From NCBI GenBank assembly GCA_009823395.1, contig CM020505.1, positions 10,814,129 through 10,878,128 on the forward strand: a DNA stretch of 64,000 nucleotides, written 5' to 3'. Under the pieces are notes generated by a model. The model was not told where the DNA came from. It was given only the letters and a program-made list of their open reading frames with translations, and ran no database searches. The stretch is from Thamnaconus septentrionalis (Eukaryota > Chordata > Actinopteri > Tetraodontiformes > Monacanthidae). Both the position numbers and the translations under genes were made by a program. The number at the start of each line of letters is the position of its first letter. Positions within the stretch are counted from its first letter, which is position 1. Shown one piece after another: positions 12,000-26,100 of the stretch.

Positions 12000-14900
12000 T
12001 TAGCGCCAGGTTGGTGCCTGCAAGAGAAAAAAGGTTTTTGGCTGGGACCAGAGAGTCAGGCTGTTTGCAGGGATCCTTGTGGACGGCCTCGGCCATTGGT
12101 CCCCCCTTTTCTATTTTTTTTGCTTCTGTTTTGTTTCCCAAAGTGCCGAGGTTTCGCACAGCCTGCCACTGTCAGCTGGTGCCGGTGTTCGCGTCTCTCG
12201 CCAGGGGAAAGGAAGTGGTGGGTGGGGGGGTTGGCAGGGGGCTGGCTGTCAGGCTGAAGGTGACAGACTTGAGAAGTGTTGAGGCGGCGGCGGAGGGTCT
12301 CAAAAGTTGCCGAACGGCTCGGAGCAACGCGGCGGAGAACAAACCCCGGGGGCCAAACAGCCACGAGAGGCCCGTTAATCCCCGTTAAAGTGAGATTTGT
12401 GTCATCGTAAAGAACTTGGAATACTTTGATTTTATCGTCGGCGTTGCAGCCGTGTAACCAGTACGATTCCTACCCCCCGGACCCCTCCTTCCCCCCAGTC
12501 CTCACGACACCCCCCCCTCACCCCTCGTCGGTCACATGACGGCATTGTGCGCGTGATGGAGAGAGCAGCTGTGCCGCACCGCTCTCCCCCTCCCGCCTAA
12601 TCAATGCTAAGTGATCCTACCATTGACTTACACCGCCAACATAATTGCCAGTGAGAGGCTAGACAGTAACTCACTCTCCTCCAACTGCACTTCAGTGTGA
12701 CAAGCTGATCTGGGAAAGCGCACAAAGACCTGACAGCACGCGCACACAGAGCGAGGGAGATGAAAAAGAGGCAGCGATCTCCAGATAAGAGTACAGTAAA
12801 GACTGGCCCCGGGGCAGCGGGAGCCAAATTCTTTCCTGGGTGTCTTCCTCTCGTCTCCCCGGCCGCATCTGTCTTGAGTTTCCACGAGAAGCTCCCAGGG
12901 GCCTTCTCCACTCAAACTATTTTAATTTGACTAAACACCTGATTTATTTTATCTCTCCGATGAGGAAAGTCGTTTGTCTTAATAGGGCTTGTCAACCTCC
13001 AGAAGCCATTCAGGCCAATTTACTGGCAGGCTTGTCTAAACCTCGGTTGGCCGTGCTCCGCCCCCGCTGCCTGCTGCCGTGGAAGAGAGACTCAGTTCTG
13101 CATTTATTCTATCTGAAAAAAAAAATGTATATACGTCGTACCAAAAAGCAGCTATTCATTCAGGTGCGTGCACAGTTTCCAAGGGCTGAACCAACTGGGT
13201 TTTCACCCGACAACCGAGACATGTTGTGAAAGGCTCATCCTTGCTGAAGAAAATTAGTACAATCAGTGTTTTGTTTTTTTCTTAACCATTGGCTGCGTCC
13301 ATGGAGGAGTCGCCTCTACAGGTCAGCAGCAAGAGGCACCAGCCTCTGTCACAACAAATCATGTGATCAATACTCTCGGGTGACAGTAGGAGGAGCTATG
13401 GAGGACTAATAAGGGAAAATGTAAAAGTAAAAAGAAAACAGTTACCCAGGTGGAGGGTGACGTCTAAATTACTAATTTAGATGTGCAATAAATAAAGTCA
13501 AACAACTACTGGCCACTTGTTTCACCTAATTAATATGCAGGGGAATCTTATCCTTCTTCTTCTTTGTATTCATCTTCGTCTTCTTCTTCTACACTTGAGC
13601 TGGTCGTGCTCCCACACCAAGAGGACGCCAACAGAGGGCCTTTTGTCTTGATGCTGGACTCCAAACTAGTCTGTGTACATTTAGGGCTACCCCAATTTTT
13701 AATTTTCCAATCCAAACTTACAAATTAAAGGTCTCCTAGACGCAGCATTTAAAACACCTTGTTTGCCAACTCTAAATGTAAATATGAAATATGTCTCATG
13801 ACAGCATTGTGGAAAAAAAATCAGGCGAATGTGTTTTTTTGGGGTGGGGGGGGTGACTAGTATTTTTTTTCTTTCTTCCTTTCTTCACTCCTGCCCTAAA
13901 TTATGGATCAGCTTTAAAATGCAAATAAAACTTTTATTGTGCGGTTCAGAAGAGGAGAGGCGCGGTCTGTGTCTGACCATCCCGCTGACAAAAGGGGCCG
14001 TTTCCTGCATATTGCATGGCTTTTAACAGCGGTGGGGCCGGGGTCTGCCTGTTAACATGTCTCCTCACATTGCACTTGCGACAGCAGACAGAGAGCCCGG
14101 AGATGCCTTGGTGCTACATAAAACCCAGCAGTCAGCCCGGGCCTAACATGTTGTGACACCCTCCTGTTAGACGACTGAGGCCCAGGAAGACAATATAGCC
14201 CAACAGGATCCCAGGAGTCAGCAGTCAAGCTGCGCTGCACCTTTTTTTTCCCTCGTTTTCTCCCAGGCTATTGTGTTAACTCCAGTAATGGCGGCGGCGG
14301 CGGCGGCTGCTCACTTTGAGTCCGTTCAGCGGTTACCTTTTCAAGATGGCTGTGTCTTTCAAATGTCACAAACTAGGGCAGAAAGCATCGACGGGTGACT
14401 AAATAAATGATAAGAGGAAAACAAGCAGAGCCATGGTTACTTGGGGAGGGATGGGGGGTATTTGAGCCTTGGGGTCCTCGGATAAAAGGCACTTTGTAGG
14501 GGCGCAATTTGTCCTGTCCAATACCCACATCTTCCTCTCTCTTGGCTCCCTCCTCTCTGCTCTAATCAAGCAGTCTCTAATTTGGGTTCCAAGTCCAGTA
14601 CCGGAGAAAAAGAAGGAGGCTTGTTACTTTGAAGAGTCCCGAGTGAATAAAACAGATAAAAGATTCAGGCACAAAAAAAAGAGGAGGAGAGGAGGAGGAG
14701 GAGGAGGAGGAGGATGGGGGGGCAAAAAGAAAAAGCAAAGGAAGGGTGAGAGTGAAAAGTGGGAAAATCACAAGGAACACTATTCTCTCTCTCCCTCTTC
14801 TTTTGGCGGCGACAGCTGAGCCATTATGACCAGAGCACTGGAATTTCTTTGTCTTTCTATCAGTAAGCCATTGTGGGCGCCTCCATATGCGACGAGCCCA

Positions 14901-17434
14901 TCCTAAGTAAATTAGGACCTGCCTAAATGCTGCGATTGTACCCAGTTGTGTGCGTACGCGCACGCGCGCACAGGACGGCACATTGCTCGGATGCCTCGTG
15001 CGCCCGAGCTCCACCTCCCTTCCCCTCCCACTCCTCCCCCTCCTCCCTCGCCTCCCCCTCCTCTCCCCTCCGTGGCGGCCTCCTCAAGTGTGTGTGAAAG
15101 TAGACATGAGTGTGTACAGATGTGTGTTGCGCGCTACTCCAATCGATAAAAAGTACATGCCCCTGCGTGCACTCGGTGGTCATCTGACCCTTTGTCCAAT
15201 CTTTCTGTGGGAAAACACAAAGAGCCAATTGAACGGCGGCTAATGGCATCTGTTGCGACCCTTTTTTTTTCTTCTTCTTCTTTTTTTAGCGTTTAAAATA
15301 GGATTTCTTTTTCTATTCCTCCCTTCCCTCCTTCCCTCGATCAAACCTTTTTCAGAAGCGTTTGCCCGCTTCGACAAAAGCCTCAAACGGGAGTCAATGT
15401 TTTTCGACCAAACTCACTTCTGTGAGGTTGAATGAGGCCAGAACACTTTGGTCAGAAAAAGAGAAATGCCTCGCTGAGGTTACAGCGAGACAGGACACTA
15501 AGCCTGGGGGAGGCGGGGTGGAGGGTTGGTGGGTGGGTGCTGGTGGTGGTGGAAGGAAAGCTTCATGGTATTATCTGAACAGCTGCTGTGTTCACTTTCC
15601 GAGAACAGAACGGGATTGGCTGGGAAAATGGGATATAAAAGCTGTTAATCTTGCCAATAAAGCGGCGTTAACAAGCACGATTAATGTCACCCAGCGGCAG
15701 CAGCGACTCTCTGTCCCCGGGGTTTTTCCTACCCCCCCAGCCCCTCACCCCACCCCCACCCGCCTCATGCTGCAGGAAGCGAAGGTGAGTCCTCACTGGC
15801 CGTCGTCGGCCTCGACTTCAGCGGCTTCACCTTTTTTCAAAAAATGTTTATTCTAACTTTGAATTACAGGCTCTTGAAAAAAAAAAAAACATCTTTGAGC
15901 ACCGGCGCCATCAACTTCCTCTTTAATATAAATTCTCGGATGGATGTGCCGCTAATTGAAAGCACACTTCATGCACACCTGTTTTTTTTTTTTTTTCGTC
16001 TTCTTCTTCTTATTTCCCCTCCTGCAACACCTGCCGAACACTGATGGAGGCTGATGTTTTGATGATGGCGGAAACTTCACTCTCGGCTATAATTATGCTA
16101 ATGTAAAAGCGGCGGCACTTGGCTGTGACACTGGACAAGGTACTTCATCAAAGCCAAGTTAGAGACTCGACCTGAGCTTATTACTTCACTTGGGAAGGCC
16201 GCCGACCCTGAAATTCACACTTGAGAGTGAAATGAAGCCATTGCAGAAACTTTCGCTTCTGTTCTTTTGGTGCGCCCAATGCGCCAACACACCCCCTCCC
16301 CGCACCGCCAACAACCCAACCCAGACGGAGATCCTGCAGGCAGGAGGAGGAGGATGCAACGCAAGGCCACGCAGAAAAGGAAAACAATCTTCCATCCTTC
16401 TATTCATCTCTTCTGGCCCTCGTGCCAACAAGTTTGACTCCGCTGCCCCTGGATTTTTCATTTCTATTTTTTTCCCCTCTGGGGTAATAAAAAAAGAAAA
16501 GAAAACCTTTACACTTTTCAAGGTCCCTTCAATACAAAAACTGTTTAGCCTCCAAGACAGTGATGAAAGCAACAGCTTTGGTGTTTGCGGAGCCTTGTGT
16601 GTGAATTACAGGCAGAGGCATAAAATATGGCAACGTCTCTTTCCAGCAAACGTTTATTGAATAGTCCAAACTGCGTGGCGCTCAGCTGAAAAAAGGATTC
16701 TTTTTCTTTTTTTTTTTTTTGTCCTTTGACTAGACAATCAGATCTTTCAAAAACACTTTGTTGTCCCGGCGATGAGAGAATCGCTGTTTTATCTTCATGA
16801 CAAGGAACTAGTGGAATGTGACGGCCCCGTGATTTTGCGTACTAAACTAAATCTCGTAACTGGGCTCCAAAACATTTCTGTCTTTGTAACATCCACACGA
16901 GTTCAAGTTATACGAGTTCCGTCTGCTCCGTTTGACAGTTGACTGAAGGGTGAATATATATATTTTTTTTCAAAATCGACATTTACTTACAATCTCAACG
17001 TTTAGATCGCAGGCCGCTGTGTTTTTCCCGAGAATACGCCACGAGGACAAAACGAGACGGTTGGCGGTGGAACCCAGCGACAGAAACCAACTCTCTCCTG
17101 AAACCAAACATGCACTGGAACAGATTTGCAAACACTCGGGAGGACAGCGCTTCCTTTTTTTTTTCTTCTTCCTCCACCCCTATTGCCACAAGCCAAAATT
17201 CCTCAATTCATTAGAGGAGAAAAACACACAGTCCAACACTTTATACATTCATCTGGCAAATGTGGCCTGAGGAATAATGATTTACTGTGGCTCATATTTC
17301 ACCTGAGTGCGCAGGGCAAACAGTTGACTGAAGTGTTATGTAGAAAATGCAAACTGAGGCATTTTTTTCTCCCTCCCCCCTAAGCGGAGCAACAGGGCAG
17401 ATACTGTTTGTGCCCTATGTTATTATTTTTGGGC

Positions 17435-17535
<101 letters not shown>

Positions 17536-20289
17536 AATCGAAATTATTTATGTTGACTGTAGGCTATTCTTTTTCCTTCTTTTTCCATCCCAATCAATGG
17601 CGGCACATTATAGCGTCCTGCGTGGCCATGCATGTGTCGGTGCTCTCAGCGTCTCTCTCTCTCTCTTTCTCTCTACCTGCAGGACCAGGTGATCCTGGGC
17701 GGCCGTCCTGGCCTCTGTCCTCTGGTCTGTTCTAAAGAGCTTTGACTTATGGGGCCGCCGCAGGGCCGCCTGCGTGTGACGCACGCAGTTACCAGTCTCT
17801 AATTGATTGCGGCAGAGCGGCGGCTCTGCGATTTCCCCCCTTCACAGTTCCACGTACCCGCGGATGTGCACGTACAAATGCGAACGTTTATTTTATTTAT
17901 CCGTTTTGTTTTGTTTTTTTCCATTGAAGAGCCGCCGCTTTCCGAGTAAATGTTTGTGCATTTTGCCTGCTGGGTTGCCGAGAGGGAGGGTGGAGAGTGG
18001 AGGGTGAGGGCAGGGTAGGGGAGGGGTGAAGGGAGGGGAGGGCAGGAAGCCGGCCCTCAGCGGGAGAACTTAACCTGCACTGTGTTGAGAGAGCTCGCGC
18101 CCAGCGCACACAAGGCCCACCCTCATCCCGCAGGGCGCAGAGTCGCGTTAATATTCACTCGATAACGCGCTCGCAGTTCTCGCAGCTAGCGCTGCTAGCG
18201 CAGTCAGAGCGGCCGGATCGCGCGGCGGATGAAAGCGCCTCGTGGTTTTTTCGTCTTTCTTTCTTTCGGAGATACAGATCTGTCAGGGCGTATAATTATA
18301 AATGTCAAGTCCAAGTCTGCAGGTTTTTCTCCTTCTCACTCACTTTTCCCCCTCCTCCTCCTCCGCCTGCTCCACCTCCATCGCTCCTCCCTCCACCTTG
18401 CCTCCTATTATCTGCTACTTCTTGCGGTTTGGAGCCCTTCCAGATGGCCTGCCTTTCTTGCTCTGTGGTTTTGTTCGGGAGATTTTCATCTCCCTCCTCA
18501 TCGTTCCTTACAGATTGACAGCTAAGCTCAGGTATGAAAACAAACAGTTAGCTCTGGAATTGACTGCTGAAAAGAAATCCACCGCTAATGCTCCTTCACA
18601 AACCCTCCTTTTTCCTTTTTCCTTTTTTTTTTCTGCCCGCTCCTGCTAAAGCTAAGCCCTCACAACATACAAGAAAAGGCAGATGGGGAGCGGGGAGGTA
18701 TTGGGGGGGTGGTTGAAATCATTAACCCCTTCCCAACACAATTTCTACATGTCTGGATTAAGCGCACCGCCTCGGCTGGATTATGCCGCTTGTTCCTTCT
18801 CACCCCTTAAAACCTCCAGGAGAAAAAAAAACCAAGACGTCTTTACTGTGGAAACAAGGCACCGTGCCGCCGCACACCCTGATGTCAATAAGCTATAATT
18901 AGCGATGAGTCATGTGTACGAGCTAAATAGCAGGTTGGGCGAGCAGACTTTGGGAAGCAAAGCCTTGATGTTGTCGGTATAATTGTTTTGCTTTGTTTGT
19001 TTACCATACGTGTGCGTGTTCTCCTCAACGGCACAAAAGTATTCGGGGCATGTTTGAACACAGCTGCAGGAAAAGAATGTGTTTCTTTTCTCTCTCTCTC
19101 TCTCTCTCTCCCAGAGAAAAAGCTTCAGGTCAAATTCTGTCACACCTATTGTTTTTTTTTTTTTTCTCCCCCCTCCACTTTGGGGTTGTTTTGAAATCGT
19201 TTGTGATCACATTACTATATCCTCAGTCCATATTCCAACACCTGCAATTATCAGCCTTCAAAGGTCTTGGATCAACATTAAACGGTGGCGTCTCCAGAAG
19301 TGAGGAGTGATCGGCGCCGTGCGTGTGCAGCGTCACTCTGGCGCGTCAGAGTTGCACTCTTTATCTGCCCGGGATTTTTTTTTTTCGTTTCTTCCTCCCT
19401 TTTGTGATGGTTTTAATCTGACAATTAATAGAACCTCTGATTCATATAACACTCTAGATCTTCATCATGAGTTTTTTTTTTTTTTTGCTACCTTTGTTTG
19501 TATTTTAATTAGGCGGACCTTGTGCATCTCCAACCCTGGGCTCCTTTTTAATTGCCCATATTTACATCAGGCAGACATCAAACGTGTGTGTGCGCGCACA
19601 CAGTCACACACACACACGCACAGAAAGAGAGAGAGAGAGAGAGACATTTGTAAAGGGGGAGCACAAAGCAGCCCTTTGAAATGTCTACAGTCATATGAAA
19701 TGGCATGCTAATTAAAAATCTGAGGCTGTCACTGGGATAGGAGAAGCATTTATATTGGGAACTGTGGTGAATAGACTGTCTCGTAACTCATCAACAGACA
19801 GGGGGGGCCATAGTGTTTATTATCGCGCTTCCTACCTGTTTACAGACCACCAAGTAACCTTCCCGTTCCCATTTATCAAACGGAAGAAATGCCCTGCCTG
19901 TAATTTAACAGAGGCGGCTTTCAAAAGGCTAAATCATTTTACACATTCTACCCGCCGCACTTTGATCTACACTGCCACGCGGTTTAATAGGGCAGGTACA
20001 ATGAATGCCGTTTCCCAGCCGTGATTTATCCCTTAATTCATTAGGGTTAGTGCCGGTGAATATACTTACTAGAAGTCCAACAGCTACAGTCTTGTTCCTC
20101 GATCTCTTATTTACACTTTTTTTTTTATTCGCAGTATTTGTTTGTTGTTTGTTCGGCTTTCATGTCAACTTAAGACACCAGCACCATTATGGACCCAGAT
20201 GGAAATTCTATTTTGTCACGATGCAATCATAAAACGTAATATATGATCTGCGGGGGGGCAGCGGGGGAGAAAAACATAGTTTGTTTTGT

Positions 20290-20700
20290 AGCATTGGTTG
20301 TTTTGTTGCCTGCTGACGGCTGCAGCGGAGAGCCGGGGCAGCGGCAGGCGGGCGGCTCTTATCAGCCAGCTGGTATTGTGCTCTCCTGTGCTGTATAAAC
20401 ACGGCGGCTCTCAGTAACAGTCAGTGCTAAGGACTGAGCAGCAGCCCTGCCCGGCCGCGGCCCACCTTCGCCCTGCCATAAACACAGACTCCGGGGGAGT
20501 GCTGAGTTATGCTCTGCCGTGCCGTGCCGGACGCGCCCTCCGCCAGCCGAGAGGCGTCCACCGTCCGAGTCGACGGTGGTTTCCACCCAGCGAGTCTCAG
20601 TGCTTCAGGCACCACTGGGCCTCAGTCCTCGCCGTGGCTGCGACGGCGGCGGGCGAACGGACGCACGTGCTAATGTGCCAATCCTGGGCAGCGGGGCAGA
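20290..20700 (+). promoter_or_regulatory. Candidate plus-strand TATA-type promoter, antisense to sox6
   Basis: GC-rich stretch with TATAAA at 20394-20399, an initiator-like TCAGT whose A (20423) is 29 bases downstream, a palindromic E-box CCAGCTGG at 20364-20373 and an adjoining CTTATC GATA-type site. Spacing is right for a TATA promoter. No open frame or clear donor follows, so a transcript, if any, would be a non-coding antisense RNA or an enhancer RNA. Confidence 0.22.
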
Positions 20701-20884
20701 GAGACATGTAGGATGTCGGGGGGGGCAACCAATAAAGTGCTGACAAGCGGCGAGAGCCCCGGAACAGGTCTAAAAATGGCTGGAATCCTGAAGACAGCAC
20801 TCTGTTCTGACTCTGGCATTCCAACAAAAGATAAGAGGCAGGGGAGAGATGAATGGGGGAGGGCAGCCAAAGGCTTTTGTTTTA

Positions 20885-21172
<288 letters not shown>

Positions 21173-22536
21173 CTAAAAATGATCCCATGGTCGTAAAAAT
21201 CAGAACAGAACAAACATTTCGTGCACCGCCAGAAGAACATAAGAAAAAAAAGAGAGAAAGAGAACAGATAGAAACATTTAACGCGGCTCTCGCTCTTTCA
21301 GCGGAGAGATGAGCCGAGGGTGAAGCGCCCGCGAGGAGAGCCGGAAGGGCAAAGAGGCACATTAAGTGGGAGGCGAGGAGTGAGACTGGGTACGTCCGAG
21401 CGTTCACATAGCTGCCAATGATGAAAACAATTAACATTTGTCCGGCGGACAATGAATCAGAGGAGGAATGGCTGCAATCTGCTACGCTGTCGCGGCGCTA
21501 GCTGATAAAGAACATGCCGGGCCAGCTGACCCGGGCCTCCACCGTCCAGCAGCGCTTAGAGGTCAGCCTGTTCCCATCAAGCACCGGGCCGCGAGACCAC
21601 GCCTCCACCTTCAACTGCCGGCTGTCTCCCTCCGTCTGAGCGCGAGCGTGTATGCCAGCCGGGCCAGCGGCAGCCTTGCATTGTCATCCAATTACAAGAA
21701 GAGGAAGAGGAAGAAAAAAACAGCAATTAACACCCCCTACACTAAAAAAAAGTGAATTTATTTTCATAAAGATGAAGCCTTTTTCTATGAAATTGTCCCG
21801 AGGCTTCGTAAAGTGCCTGAGGATGATACGATGATTTGTAAAGCATGTTGGACTCGGGCTGAAATTTGCCAGAGCTAAACGCAAATCCTACTTACGACCA
21901 GGAGAGCTCAGGGGTGCCACAATCAAACAGCTTTCTAATAATCACCCACCATAGTTTTTGTTTTTTCCTTCCGTCCGTCACATGTCTGCGCCTCCGCTTC
22001 ACGTGAACGCGGAGAGGCTGAGGAAATATGCCGAGAATGTACACAAGCCATGTTTTTGTTGGTTTGTGTTGGTTTTTTTTCCTCTGTTTTCTCCATCTCT
22101 AACATCCTCTGCCCTGCGCAAACCAAGACGCCCCCGTCGACCGGAGCGCCGGCTTCAGAGGAAGTGGGAGTTTTGCGGCGGTGGCCTGGATCGAGGGCGG
22201 CTTTCAGCGAGATCAAGCCGAGGGGCCGTTTTTGTTTGATTGTCCACTTCCTCCGGTGTGATAGGGGTCGGCGGGACGTCTTGGGCTGCAGGGTCATTAT
22301 AACATTACTTCTGCCTTATTGACTTTCCAATTCCCAACTCACAGTTTGTCCCCTTGACCCGAGCAGAGGGGAGAGAGAGGGAGGGAGAGAGGGAGAGGAG
22401 AGGCTCGTGTTTGTGTGCGTTAACTCCCCGCACGGCGCGCAAAGATCACAGATCTTAAAACGGGGGAGGGAGGGAGGGCGGCGGGTGAGGTACTGCACGA
22501 GGACTCGGCTCTTCTTTCCTTGCTCCTCACCCCCCC

Positions 22537-22564
22537 GGGTGAGAGGACTTCCTCTCACCCCCGG
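22537..22564. repeat. GC-rich inverted repeat
   Basis: GGGTGAGAGG (22537-22546) pairs with CCTCTCACCC (22551-22560) around the 4-nt loop ACTT; adjoining CC and GG could extend the stem with a small bulge. Confidence 0.85.
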
Positions 22565-25419
22565 AATCACACGGTCGTCTGGCGAAGCGCACAAACATCA
22601 CGTCTTCCGCCGCCAGCGCAGACAAGGGCTCCTTCTTAAGTGTTGTAAAGGGGAATTGGAGCAACCCGGCGAACATATGTTAATACGCACACATGCTCCC
22701 CCCAACTCGCACGCACGCACACACTCTTATCACAGATGCTGCTCCAGCACTTGATCATTAAAGGAATGCACCAACTGTTGGAGATAATGCGGTGCCAGCT
22801 TCCATTCTACTCCAGTCCTCCCCTCCCTTCCCTCCCCCATCCCCAGGAGAGCTGCCACTCCCTCACTTCTCCATCCTCTCGCGCCGGGCCAGACACGACC
22901 TGCCAAGTCCTCCAACAGGAGAGACTACAGCTGGAATGCGCCGCTGCCCTCCCTGCCTTCCACCTGGGAGAGGTGAATGATGGCTGGGATTATTCTATAA
23001 AAAAAAAAGAACTTTCAAACACGCTTTCGAGCGAGCGGCGAGACCCAAAAATGGCTGTGGTGGAAAAAGCGGAGCGGGTTTTGCGCAGACGCACTCGGGC
23101 GGCGGAGTAAATGAGAGATGTCTGGGTTTTTTCAAAGCACCCTGTTCGCATCCCCCCCTTTTTTTCTTCTTCTTCTTCTTCCCTCCCCAGAACAATTTAG
23201 ATTAATCGGAGGAATGTCTGTTTGAGTTCCTAAAGTGTTTGCCGGTTTCGCTCTGGAAGAAATGTATTTACCGCTGGAATAACAATAATAAAGCGCAGCG
23301 TTGATCAGAGGATAACAAATGGCTTCTGGTAGCAGATTCCCCACATCAGAGGAAATTTAGTGGGAAGCAGGCACAACTATTAAAGACGTTTGCAGCGAAA
23401 CATCCCCGCGTTTCGATGTCGAGGAGTTTTCTGTTCTTGTCCTTTCAAAGAAGGGCATAAACAGTTTAGGGGTTAGGGGGTGGCGGAGCTAAAACAAGAG
23501 AAGAGAGTCCAGCAAGTTTATTTTTATTTTCCTGTGAGGGATTTAAAGCCTCTCGCCCCCCCCACCCCTTCCATTTCTTTCCCCATCCCTCTCGAGATAA
23601 AATGCTCTGTGGCTGGGGAGCAGGCCATTCAGCTGGGATGAGAATGGAATGAAAACAATAGCCCTTATCAGGCTCTTATTTACATGTTCCCAGCGTCTCC
23701 GCAGTAGACAGCTTGGCTTGTCACCAAGCCCAGATCGCCTCACTGGACGCAGACCAACTTCCTCCAGCCCCAGCGATTCCAACGGTCCCTATGGACACTC
23801 GCCTGGCACAGGCCGCGCTAGTGCAGCTAGTGCAGATAGCAACATGCAAGACAAACTACTGGCGTGCATGTCCAAGATGTGTTCCCATTGAGAAAGGAAT
23901 GGTTTTCTGGACTTTTAAGCCTGTCTGGGTCTCATTGTCTCCTCTCTGGGGCCGCCGCCGCCGCTGCTGCGCGGCTGGAAAACCTCCCCCGAACCCTCCT
24001 TCTCTCCAAGATTTATTTGAAAGCGTCCAAGTGGCACTCAGAGGGAAGTGAATAGTCATTACCGATTGAACTCACTCAGATACAATGTGTTTATCTCCTA
24101 TCAGCGCTGTCATCGCCGCGCAGGTATTCCGCGCTCCTATTGATGTGGGCGAGCAGCCGCAGAAGATAAAGACACCTAAAGCCGAGATGAGATTAGGCCT
24201 CAGCTTTCTTTTTTTCTTTTCTTCCCCCACTGTAGGAAAAACCATGCTAATGATCCTGAACGGAGGAATGTTTCTGGGATGATGCGTAACATCAGCAATA
24301 TCTTGCCGTACCTGGCAGCCAGTGCTGCAGGAACATCCTGTTCGCTGGAAGCCAAGGTCTTCCAGGCACGCTGTTTTCACGCAGCAAACAATAGTGCTGA
24401 TTGAAGTTGTTGACTTTCTTTTACTTAAAGGGTTTGAGTGGTGGCGAGTAAACTGTGAGTCCTCTGTTTGGAGACCGAGTGGAAACACAAGTGAGCAGAC
24501 ATACAAGCCACTGAGCGAATCAAATCTCTGACACTTTGAGAAAGGGCAGCAGTAACGCAGAATATTCAAAACCAAACCCCTCGCACACTTGCTATGCTAA
24601 TGCTCCCGGGGTGCATTCAAGTTAGAAAACATACAGGCTGTGTTTTGGGCCGCTCCAATCTCCTCTATTTGACTTGCAGTAATTCCAGCCTTTGAAAGTT
24701 CCAGTGTGTTGAATTAATTGTCGTCACAAAAAATACCATCACGTTCGTCGGCCTCAACTTGCAGCAATTTTGGAATTTATTTACCCTCTATGTCAGCATT
24801 TAAAAAAAAGGAATTAATAATAATAAATAAATAATTTCAACATTTTGAGCTTATCCTGGTGCGCCCTTCTCCCAGCAGTAGGAGATAATTTGAGTGTTTG
24901 TTGTGTTAAAAAGCAGCTGGCAGTGGAGAGAGGGGCTGTCTCGCGCAGTCAAGCAAGTCATAAGTCATGGACAAGACGGAGAGTCCTCCCCATTAGTATT
25001 GGCCTTGTATATCAGCCGTCCCGTCCTCAAGGGGAAACATGTAATTACCAAATCAATGATCAACTGACACTGACCATATAAATAATTTCCTCCCCAGGAT
25101 GCACAGGCCTTTACAGTGAGGTCAAAGGAGAACGTGTCATTTGCAGCCTGCAGCCGCTCTCGCTGCGGGGTCTCCAAAGCTCTCCAAAGCGCCAGAAAAT
25201 ATTTGCTTATTTTTGCTACATCAGCCACAAGCAAATATGTAAATAACATATATGTGTGCAGACAATTGTTTAGCTGTAAACAGAGTCAATCTAAAGAATT
25301 CTAGATGTTTACCATGTCTTTGTCATAGTAGGTGTATGGATCATATCTGTGTGAGTAAATGGATAAATGGTGAAGAGTTATTTTTCGAAAAGATTCTGTT
25401 GAGGGGAAAAAAAAAACTG

Positions 25420-26100
25420 GTGTGTATCCAATATGCTAATTAAAGATGCCAGGAGATTAATTACCAGAATGCAAGGGAAAAAATAAAACAAATTGCCTAA
25501 ATTTTTAATTATTTCATAAACTGTACATGAATGGCTCCATCAGACTCGTTTTCACGTGCAAGTCATCTGATTGCAGGTGAGTATTATCTTTTAAATTACA
25601 TCTTCAAAAGTGAGGTTATGCTCATTTATTGAGATGTTTTTTGTTTTTTATTTTTTTAATGAAGACATAAATTCGCATCTCAACCTTAAACCCTCAGGAT
25701 CTCAGTTAGACAATGATGGGCTGCATCTAATTTCCCATCCACTCCGCACTGCACCGTAGACAAATCAAAAGTCGAGATTGATTTTAAAAAAGAAAGACAA
25801 AAAAAAAAAAGGCTGTGAGCCAATCCAAGGAGCCTCCTTTGAATATCTTAATCACAGACACACTAAAAACAAGACCCCGTCATCACACTAAATAAAACAG
25901 AATAATTACAAGAGGCAGACAGGAAAGTGAAATGCGGAGAGAAAACATGTTTTTGTCACTCAGCCGGTAGTCCCTGAGACAACAGCTGCTGGATGCTGCA
26001 AATACTCCTGAAGTCTCCATAATCATGGCATCATTGAAGTGAGGACAAAAAGGGCACTAATTGCAAGGGAGCAATTGGAACGCAATAGGTTACACACCCG
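25420..26100. promoter_or_regulatory. Candidate conserved non-coding element in the exon 2-3 intron
   Basis: Low-GC stretch with GCTAATTAAAG, GATTAATTACC and AATAATTACA words, interrupted only by short A/T runs. Inference only. Confidence 0.25.
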
